Source: Candidatus Fischerbacteria bacterium RBG_13_37_8 (GTDB lineage Bacteria; Acidobacteriota; HRBIN11; MFGW01). From it: a stretch of 5,238 bases of DNA. The notes beneath the pieces were generated by a model that did not search any database, had not been told where the DNA came from, and saw only the letters and a list, made by a program, of their open reading frames with translations. Location: assembly GCA_001780385.1 (NCBI GenBank), contig MFGW01000042.1, positions 41,466 through 46,703 of the forward strand. Direction: 5' to 3'. Each line of letters begins with the position of its first letter. Within the stretch, counting starts at the first letter, position 1. This document shows positions 1 through 5,238 of this stretch, in pieces. A program made the position numbers and the translations under genes.

Positions 1-196
1 ATGCTATGAGAAAATGGTAAAATCTTGATATGTTATTTTCATCTACTCCTTCCTTTGCGGGATCGCGCATTTGTCTTCTGAAATTATCAAAATCTTCGAT
101 ACCAAATAAATTCAACATCCAGTTAAATAGAACAAGTCTTTCTTCAAATTTGATTTTTTTTCTTACTGATCTATTTGCTGCTGTTCCTCTTTTCAT
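1..196 (-). CDS. N-terminal fragment of third operon gene, possible helicase/restriction subunit (3' end beyond left edge)
   Basis: An ATG at 194-196 opens a frame of 65 complete codons that reaches the left edge without a stop. It begins MKRGTAANRSVRKKIKFEER, and continues with a hydrophobic/aromatic stretch (LVLFNWMLNLFGIEDF) and DPAKEGVDENNISRFYHFL. A good Shine-Dalgarno (TAAGGA) lies 6 nt before the ATG and overlaps the stop of the methyltransferase gene, so the start is well supported. The basic start followed by 'Q/NWxLxLFG...EG.DENN.SRF.H' resembles, from memory, the N-terminus of large DEAD/DEAH-box, type III Res-like proteins that sit downstream of such methyltransferases. No helicase or nuclease motif is within the visible part, so this identity is an inference from position and weak resemblance. 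It carries an A8 tract at codons 12-15. Confidence 0.75.
   Translation of the reverse strand, partial: MKRGTAANRSVRKKIKFEERLVLFNWMLNLFGIEDFDNFRRQMRDPAKEGVDENNISRFYHFLIA
154..161 (-). repeat. A8 homopolymer tract near the start of the third gene
   Basis: On the coding strand eight A residues cover the end of codon 12 to the first base of codon 15 (R-K-K-I). This close to the start codon, a one-base slip would abolish nearly the whole product. It is an observation only; tracts of this length occur by chance in AT-rich genes. Confidence 0.88.
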
Positions 197-202
197 AATA
201 AT

Positions 203-208
203 TCCTTA
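203..208 (-). promoter_or_regulatory. Ribosome binding site of the third gene, overlapping the methyltransferase stop
   Basis: On the minus strand the junction reads TAAGGAATTATTATG. The TAA is the methyltransferase stop, and its last bases together with GGA make the Shine-Dalgarno sequence, 6 nt before the ATG at 196. The arrangement repeats that at the helicase/methyltransferase junction, which supports one transcription unit with linked translation. Confidence 0.8.
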
Positions 209-3200
209 GAGATCCTTTACTTCAAACATGAGCCGTTTAAATTCTTCTTCGATGAGGCGAACTTTATATCGAGGTTCTTGACCTTCTATTTCAGGTTCCA
301 TGGGAAGATTCATAAGATTATTGTCTCCATTAACATAGATAATATCAAATTCCATATCCAAAGTATTGTAGTGTTGTTTCTTGAAGAATTCCTCTAATTT
401 TATATTTGCTTCCGCTCTTTGCGCATTAATCTTATTTTGATCATGTTCTGATAGTTCGCGAATTTTTCTCCATATAATAAGAACTTTTTCATCTTTTGGA
501 TTGGAACCTTCTACAACACAAAAACCTTCGATATAATCTATGTGTTTCACTTTAAGACCGAGAAGCCAATTAAAAGTTTCTACTAAATCTACATTTACTG
601 CTTTTGTCTCACCAACGCTAGCTGAACCTACAAGCAGTTTATAATTGAAGGGATCATCAAATTGGTCTATATCAAGCAGAGAAGGGCTTCCTTTAGTTTC
701 AGTATCAAGCATATACTTAAGCATATAAGATTCCCGTAAGTCTTTTGCGCTCTCAAGGTCGAGCATTTTCTGCTGTGTTCCTGTTCGTTTTAGTAGCAAA
801 TTCATTAATGTATCTTCGTAAGATTCAAGTTTAATATATTTAAACATATGGCTTATTCCTTCCCTCGATACTGGTTTACCGTCCTTCCAATCCTTAGAAT
901 AAATTACTTTTTTAATTCTTGGCACTAGCACTGTGTCAAAGTATTCTCCCATCTCTATTAAAATATACTTTCGCTTATCGCCTTCTTCTCGATTCAATTT
1001 AATGACCGAATGCGCTGTTGTTCCTGAGCCTGCAAAATAATCCAAAACGCATTTTTTACGCGACATTAGTGGTTTAATCAAATGACTTATTAAAGCAACA
1101 GGCTTTACTGTATAAAATACATTATCCCTACCTTCTTTTACATTAAACAATTGCTTTAATTCTAACTTTGCCTCATTATTATTTGTGTGATCTATGATTG
1201 AAGGTATTTTAATTTTTCCCTCGTCGTCATTTTCATAGTATTTTTTGTATACCTGGTATTCTCCATTTTTCTTTTTTCTATGTTCTATTCTCTCTTCATT
1301 AAGCAAATTATTATAGGTATCTTGTGATACGATCCACTGCGTTTTAATTTCTTTACCATCAGGCAATTTAATGGGATACACTAAAGTTAAACGCTCTTCA
1401 AGATTTGATTTTAAGGGTCTAATGTAATATTTCCCTCTCTCTTTAATATATTTATCTTCATAAATAAATTTTTGCTTTTCTTTCTCTGGACGAGCAATTT
1501 TAAATCCAATTAAATCTTGCATTTTTTTTGAAAAACATAGAATATATTCATGCATATAAGCATAATATTTGGCATGCTTTCCTCCTGTATATTTTTTTTT
1601 CCATACCAATTGTGCTATAAAATTATCTATTCCAAATATATCTGATAATAATAATTGAACTTTAGATGATTCATTGTCATCGATACTCATAAAAAAGGCA
1701 CCATCAGAAGAAAGCAAATTCACAGATGACATAATTCTCTCTTTAATCATTTGAAGCCAAGTAGAATCTTGATACGTATCCTTATAAATAAATCCATCAG
1801 TTCCAGTATTGTAAGGAGGATCAATATATATGCATCCTACATTATCTTTATAATTAGACTGAAGCATATTTAACGCTTGAAAATTTTCGCTTCTTATAAG
1901 CAAGCCGTTTGTGTTCTCTTCTATATTTGAAAAAGATGAGATTAATTTTTGAACAAATTTACTATTATAAAATTTGGTATCTATTAAAAGAAAAGGATTT
2001 GATCGAATGAATTCCACTGTTAATCGTTCGGAATATCCGAAATTAACCAAATCGGGTTTAATTTCATCAATTGCGAAAAGACGTACCCATTCTTCGCGCT
2101 GGGCATCATTAGCAGCAATCTCATGATATAGTTCTTCAGGAACTCGATCAAGTGTTACACAATAATTTGTCTCAATAACAAACTTCTTCTTAAGCCATAA
2201 CTTCTTCTGGAAATCTTCAATCTGTGAAAGGAAATAAATGATTTTATGGGCTATTTTCTTAACAACTTTTATTTTTGCAAGATATTGCTCAACTCGAGGA
2301 ATTGACTCTTCTTTATCAATATCATCCAGGTGCATTATTTCATTTTTTATGTAGAAATCAAGCTCCCTCATTAAAAATTTGCCTAAATCCTTATGGATAA
2401 AATAATCAAAAGTATTTCGTTTAGTATAACACTCTAAATGTTTTTCGATTACGCTCTTATTTTTTGAGGTATAATCAATTTTTCCAAGAGCTTCTTTCCA
2501 ATAAATATTCAAGTTGTCATTATTTAAAATTTCTGAAATAATTGCTTGATTAATCTCTTCTTGTTTTTTACTCTCTGCCGGAGCCGTATATTCAAATCTA
2601 ATAATGAGCTCATCATTATCTTCAATAATAGAATTATTCTTGTGTAACATGAAGCGCCGTTCTTTACCTTTTTCGGCTTTCACATTATCTTTTTCAGTGT
2701 CAGCTTCAATAATCTTAAAATGTACACGTCGACCATCCAGAATTTTAAATGTATAATCATGAAAATATTCCGTAGTCTTTATGTAATACTGGTCATGATT
2801 TGCCCAATGAAGTTTTACTTCCTCACCTTCATATGGAATGGCATATACTCCTTCTTTATATCGTCTTAGTGAAATAAAATCTCCATTATCATAATAGCGA
2901 TTAAAAAAACTATAAAGATGTGAATATACTTCATTCTCCATCGCTGAGATATCAGGCATTTCGTTTATACGAGAACGAAGTTCTTTAACTACCGGAGAAG
3001 ATTCTGGATCCATTCCTAGTTCTTTTATGTTTATTATTTTTTGATTCAATTCTTTCTGTAATTGTAATTTATCCTTTGATGAATATTCTGCAAACGCTTC
3101 TTTAACTTGTGGCAGAAGGTCTTTATCAAGAAACTGATTAATTTCATCGCGCTTCGCATTCATGATGCGATATATACCAAAATCAAGGTCAGCTTGGTCA

Positions 3201-3271
3201 AGCTGAAATAATTCTGCAAGCTTGTCCTTTAGCCTTTTAAAGGATTGATCCTTTTTATCATTTGAGACCAT
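206..3271 (-). CDS. Type III Mod-like site-specific DNA adenine-N6 methyltransferase (beta class)
   Basis: The complete 1021-residue protein should transfer a methyl group from S-adenosylmethionine to N6 of adenine at a specific DNA site. The catalytic DPPYNTG motif is at 484-490 (DPPY at nt 1811-1822) and the AdoMet-binding DYFAGSGTT motif is at 744-752. The catalytic motif precedes the binding motif, which is the beta-class order used by type III Mod proteins. LLIRSENFQALNML (457-470), DGAFFMSIDDNE (523-534) and the TVKP segment (721-724) are further family landmarks, and about 560-710 between the motifs should be the target-recognition domain. Residues 1-450 form a long extension absent from classical Mod proteins of about 650 residues. 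It includes LFQLDQADLDFGIYRIMN (21-38) and LHWANHDQYYIKT (154-166), which I recognise from the roughly 1000-residue methyltransferases found beside helicases. The start is ATG at 3271 with AAGGAG 5 nt upstream. Both key motifs are intact, so activity is likely. Whether it acts as part of a restriction system or of another defence complex is inference. Confidence 0.93.
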   Translation of the reverse strand: MVSNDKKDQSFKRLKDKLAELFQLDQADLDFGIYRIMNAKRDEINQFLDKDLLPQVKEAFAEYSSKDKLQLQKELNQKIINIKELGMDPESSPVVKELRSRINEMPDISAMENEVYSHLYSFFNRYYDNGDFISLRRYKEGVYAIPYEGEEVKLHWANHDQYYIKTTEYFHDYTFKILDGRRVHFKIIEADTEKDNVKAEKGKERRFMLHKNNSIIEDNDELIIRFEYTAPAESKKQEEINQAIISEILNNDNLNIYWKEALGKIDYTSKNKSVIEKHLECYTKRNTFDYFIHKDLGKFLMRELDFYIKNEIMHLDDIDKEESIPRVEQYLAKIKVVKKIAHKIIYFLSQIEDFQKKLWLKKKFVIETNYCVTLDRVPEELYHEIAANDAQREEWVRLFAIDEIKPDLVNFGYSERLTVEFIRSNPFLLIDTKFYNSKFVQKLISSFSNIEENTNGLLIRSENFQALNMLQSNYKDNVGCIYIDPPYNTGTDGFIYKDTYQDSTWLQMIKERIMSSVNLLSSDGAFFMSIDDNESSKVQLLLSDIFGIDNFIAQLVWKKKYTGGKHAKYYAYMHEYILCFSKKMQDLIGFKIARPEKEKQKFIYEDKYIKERGKYYIRPLKSNLEERLTLVYPIKLPDGKEIKTQWIVSQDTYNNLLNEERIEHRKKKNGEYQVYKKYYENDDEGKIKIPSIIDHTNNNEAKLELKQLFNVKEGRDNVFYTVKPVALISHLIKPLMSRKKCVLDYFAGSGTTAHSVIKLNREEGDKRKYILIEMGEYFDTVLVPRIKKVIYSKDWKDGKPVSREGISHMFKYIKLESYEDTLMNLLLKRTGTQQKMLDLESAKDLRESYMLKYMLDTETKGSPSLLDIDQFDDPFNYKLLVGSASVGETKAVNVDLVETFNWLLGLKVKHIDYIEGFCVVEGSNPKDEKVLIIWRKIRELSEHDQNKINAQRAEANIKLEEFFKKQHYNTLDMEFDIIYVNGDNNLMNLPMEPEIEGQEPRYKVRLIEEEFKRLMFEVKDL
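1142..1594 (-). other. Putative target-recognition domain segment of the methyltransferase gene, unusually AT-rich
   Basis: This stretch encodes approximately residues 560-710, between the DPPY and FAGSG motifs, where beta-class Mod proteins carry their target-recognition domain. It is rich in lysine, tyrosine and asparagine. A hand count over 1141-1680 gives 145 G+C in 540 bases, about 27%, compared with 111 in 300, about 37%, over 601-900 in the C-terminal part of the same gene. The domain limits are estimated from the motifs and are not sharp. Confidence 0.6.
1522..1529 (-). repeat. A8 homopolymer tract in the methyltransferase gene
   Basis: On the coding strand eight A residues run from the last base of a serine codon through two AAA codons into an ATG (residues 581-584, SKKM). 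It is the second long A tract within about 70 bp, at the start of the target-recognition segment. Confidence 0.9.
1592..1600 (-). repeat. A9 homopolymer tract in the methyltransferase gene
   Basis: On the coding strand nine A residues form three AAA lysine codons (residues 558-560, within VWKKKY). They fall after the DPPY motif and before the FAGSG motif. Loss or gain of one base would separate the catalytic motif from the AdoMet-binding motif. The tract is seen directly; any slippage is inference. Confidence 0.9.
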
Positions 3272-3276
3272 AAAAA

Positions 3277-3282
3277 CTCCTT
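3277..3282 (-). promoter_or_regulatory. Ribosome binding site of the methyltransferase gene, overlapping the helicase stop
   Basis: On the minus strand the junction reads TAAAGGAGTTTTTATG. The AAGGAG core is followed by five T residues and the ATG at 3271. The first A of the core is the last base of the helicase TAA stop (3284-3282). A terminating ribosome therefore stops directly on the next initiation site, which favours coupled translation of helicase and methyltransferase and fixes the start codon. Confidence 0.85.
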
Positions 3283-5237
3283 TATGCTACATTCCAATGG
3301 ATCATAAAAACTTTATTAGAAGAAGTTCTATGAAGCATTCGTTTTTCAATTGCGTTTATAAGTTTATCACGTTTTTCTATTATTTTATCTTCAACATCAA
3401 ATATCCGTTGCCTCAATCTTCTCTTTTTCAATTCTAAATCACGTATTTTCTCTTGCATCTCATGTTGTTCTTGAATGGAAGTAGCTTGACGAGCCTGGCG
3501 GCGAAATAATTTTATTTGTTCTTTAGTATCGCCAAGTTCTTTTTCAGCAGCAAGTATAAGATCATCTGCCCATTTTTCTAATTGTTCACGAGCTTCATTA
3601 AAATGCATGTTGTTTCTTTCTAACGATTTATTTATTGTTGCTTTTGTGTGCCGATCAGCGTCACTAAGAAGCCTTTCTTCTATTTCATGCGGAATAATGA
3701 CATGCTCTTGCATTACTGCATTACAATGAAATAACTTTTCACATGTTTCCTGGTCGAGAGCATTACCATTATTATCAATTGAGGAGAAAAGCAAATATTC
3801 CTCTCGATCAAAAGAATCTATTATTAAATGCTGTAAAATAAGCCATCCAGATTTTCCTTTTAATTCTTCTATTACAGATATTTTGACAGGATGCTGAGAT
3901 ATTAAAAAATCAACCGAAGCTGATGAAACTGGAATTTGCTTCCCAGTTTGAATTACATATTCTCCAAGCGGATGTGATAGTCTGTACAAAAATTCTCCAG
4001 GCACATTTGGATTTTCCTTAGAAACCATATGATAAGTTCCTTCAAGTATATCAGGAGCAGGATAATGTAAGAGCTTAAAGCTTAGAGCGCTGTCCTCAAA
4101 CAAAGCGTTATCTTTTAAAATGAAATTAGTAAGCTTCCAAAACATTTTGCCTACGCGATCGAGTTGTTCTCTTGCGTCAGAAAGATTGACTTTAAGCCTT
4201 GCATGTACATCTTCATCAAAATGCTCAAGCAATATCCTGCGGGTTTTATTTAGTCTTTTTGAAATTGACTCATCGAGTTCTGCACGCAAGTCTTGAAAAG
4301 CTTTCTCAATTTCATTTATTGTTCGGCATTGCTGGTAAATCTCGAGGATTCGTCGCTCGAAATCAACGCCAGATTCTATGCTTCCGAGTACTTCATCAGA
4401 TGCTCCAAAAATGCCAGTAAAAAGATTAAATTTTTCATTGAGTAGTTCGTAAACACGACGATCTGCTTCGTTGCGCTCATTAAGAAAATTAATAACAACG
4501 ACATCATGCTTCTGCCCATAACGGTGACATCTCCCTATGCGTTGCTCAATGCGCTGCGGATTCCATGGGAGATCATAGTTTATTACAAGAGAGCAGAACT
4601 GGAGATTAATACCTTCAGCCGCAGCTTCAGTAGCAATAAGAACATCCGCGTGATCGCGAAAATGCTCTATTATTGCAATTCGCATATTAATAGGTCGAGA
4701 ACCAACTATTCGTCCTGTATTCTTGTTTGCTTCTATCCATTTCTCATAAATATCGCATGAAGAAGATTCTACATTTGTGCCATTAAAAGTTATGACTCTT
4801 CCTGCATATCCTTTTGATTCAAGGAAATCAAGCAGGAATCGTTGTGTGCGACGGGATTCGGTAAAGATAACCGCTTTCTTAGCCGCACCTATTTCTTCCA
4901 TCTTTGCAAATCCAATTTCAAGAGCTTTGATCAAAGCTCTTGTCTTTGTATCTATACCAATACTTCGAGACCATTGAATAAATCGATTCAATTCCTCGAT
5001 TTCGTTAGCAAGCTTTTGTTTATCAATAATTGTAGAATGTTGATTTGGTTCTTCAATTTGCATTTGATCATCTTTTCCATTAAGAAATTCCTCTAAAATT
5101 TCCTCTTCAATATCTTCCTCTTTAATTATATTTTCAACGAGAGAAGCATCTTCTAGCATATTATCTTTCATCAAAACAAGCCTATTCCGAATTGTTTCTA
5201 ATGTTCCGGCAATTGCGTACGAAGATGAAGCTAAAAG
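3282..5237 (-). CDS. SNF2/RapA-type helicase, C-terminal part (5' end beyond right edge)
   Basis: This is a partial gene: 651 codons plus a TAA stop lie in the window, and the frame stays open to the right edge. The first residues visible (LLASSSYAIAGTLETI) are the stretch that in large bacterial SNF2-like helicases joins lobe 1 to lobe 2, so the Walker A and DEAH motifs lie outside. Numbering from nt 5237, an acidic linker covers about 30-65, followed by the helicase C-terminal lobe: AVIFTESRRTQ (122-132), motif V ATEAAAEGINLQ (202-213, nt 4599-4634) and motif VI QRIEQRIGRCHRYGQ (228-242, nt 4512-4556), with the arginines intact. A charged, probably coiled-coil segment follows at about 541-633, and the protein ends in VFMIHWNVA. 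An ATP-dependent translocase or remodeller on DNA is the family expectation. It stands 10 bp upstream of the adenine methyltransferase gene, which implies a shared restriction or defence role. Whether it belongs to DISARM DrmD or to a related helicase family cannot be settled from the C-terminal half. Confidence 0.9.
   Translation of the reverse strand, partial: LLASSSYAIAGTLETIRNRLVLMKDNMLEDASLVENIIKEEDIEEEILEEFLNGKDDQMQIEEPNQHSTIIDKQKLANEIEELNRFIQWSRSIGIDTKTRALIKALEIGFAKMEEIGAAKKAVIFTESRRTQRFLLDFLESKGYAGRVITFNGTNVESSSCDIYEKWIEANKNTGRIVGSRPINMRIAIIEHFRDHADVLIATEAAAEGINLQFCSLVINYDLPWNPQRIEQRIGRCHRYGQKHDVVVINFLNERNEADRRVYELLNEKFNLFTGIFGASDEVLGSIESGVDFERRILEIYQQCRTINEIEKAFQDLRAELDESISKRLNKTRRILLEHFDEDVHARLKVNLSDAREQLDRVGKMFWKLTNFILKDNALFEDSALSFKLLHYPAPDILEGTYHMVSKENPNVPGEFLYRLSHPLGEYVIQTGKQIPVSSASVDFLISQHPVKISVIEELKGKSGWLILQHLIIDSFDREEYLLFSSIDNNGNALDQETCEKLFHCNAVMQEHVIIPHEIEERLLSDADRHTKATINKSLERNNMHFNEAREQLEKWADDLILAAEKELGDTKEQIKLFRRQARQATSIQEQHEMQEKIRDLELKKRRLRQRIFDVEDKIIEKRDKLINAIEKRMLHRTSSNKVFMIHWNVA
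4919..4942. repeat. Perfect 24-bp palindrome inside the helicase gene
   Basis: The half-site CAAGAGCTTTGA is followed immediately by its exact reverse complement, TCAAAGCTCTTG, with no spacer; the symmetry breaks at the next base pair (T/T). It lies in the helicase frame and encodes R-A-L-I-K-A-L, so part of the symmetry comes from the repeated Ala-Leu with codons GCT TTG and GCT CTT. In RNA it could fold as a 10-bp stem with a GATC loop. The centre contains TGATCA, and each arm contains AGCT. The role is unknown: it may be a protein-binding site, a regulatory hairpin or coincidence. Confidence 0.95.
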
Positions 5238-5238
5238 C

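Noticed and set aside
197..205. Possible promoter or terminator between the methyltransferase and the third gene.
   Set aside because: Only 9 bp separate the genes and they hold the Shine-Dalgarno; there is no space for either element, and no hairpin with a U-run is present.
2601..2619. Inverted repeat ATAATGA/TCATTAT with a 5-nt loop.
   Set aside because: It is short, AT-rich and within conserved coding sequence; such dyads are expected by chance at this base composition.
206..3271. BREX PglX or type I HsdM as identity of the methyltransferase.
   Set aside because: Those are gamma-class enzymes with an NPPY/NPPF motif after the AdoMet-binding motif; here DPPY precedes FAGSG.
4199..5096. 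Several plus-strand open frames of 66-84 codons (4199-4420, 4506-4760, 4777-4977, 4842-5096).
   Set aside because: They lie antisense within the strongly conserved helicase sequence, overlap each other, show no recognisable domain, and are explained by the coding frame on the minus strand.
3282..5174. A stand-alone 630-residue helicase starting at TTG 5174.
   Set aside because: The frame is open upstream with conserved helicase sequence, and there is no plausible Shine-Dalgarno before this TTG; it is an internal codon of a longer gene.
206..5238. Assignment to class 1 DISARM (drmD plus drmMI).
   Set aside because: The pairing of SNF2 helicase and adenine methyltransferase is suggestive, but drmA, drmB and drmC are not in the window, and the methyltransferase is a beta-class DPPY type III Mod-like protein. 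It remains a possibility, not a call.

Overview
The window is an interior slice of one minus-strand operon and carries no plus-strand gene that I can support. It is AT-rich, about one third G+C over most of its length, uses many AGA and ATA codons, and has strong AAGGAG-type ribosome binding sites. That fits a low-GC bacterium, but nothing here identifies the taxon. The content is typical of a mobile defence or restriction-modification island: a helicase, a DNA adenine methyltransferase, and a third gene that is cut by the window edge.

Reading in the direction of transcription (right to left), the first gene (5237 to 3282) is the C-terminal part of a large SNF2/RapA-type helicase. Its frame is open through the right edge of the window. 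The apparent TTG start at 5174 lies inside the region joining the two helicase lobes and is not a real start, and the N-terminal ATPase lobe (Walker A, DEAH box) lies outside. The second gene (3271 to 206) is complete and encodes a 1021-residue beta-class N6-adenine DNA methyltransferase. It has a long family-specific N-terminal region, DPPY and FAGSG motifs in the beta order, and a target-recognition segment between them. The third gene starts at 196 and runs off the left edge after 65 codons. Its position and N-terminal sequence suggest the large helicase/restriction subunit often found in such operons, but the visible part is too short to prove it.

The two junctions are built alike. Gaps are 10 and 9 bp, and each upstream TAA stop is part of the next gene's Shine-Dalgarno sequence, so the three genes are almost certainly co-transcribed and translationally linked. 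There is no room for a promoter or terminator between them, and none is visible in the window.

The most likely reading is a type III-like modification/restriction system with an additional SNF2-family helicase. The Mod protein would methylate adenine in a short recognition sequence, the helicase would translocate on or remodel DNA, and the third product could be the cleavage or ATPase subunit. Features beyond the genes are a perfect 24-bp palindrome inside the helicase gene, an unusually AT-rich target-recognition segment in the methyltransferase gene, and A8/A9 tracts in the methyltransferase and third genes that could allow slippage.
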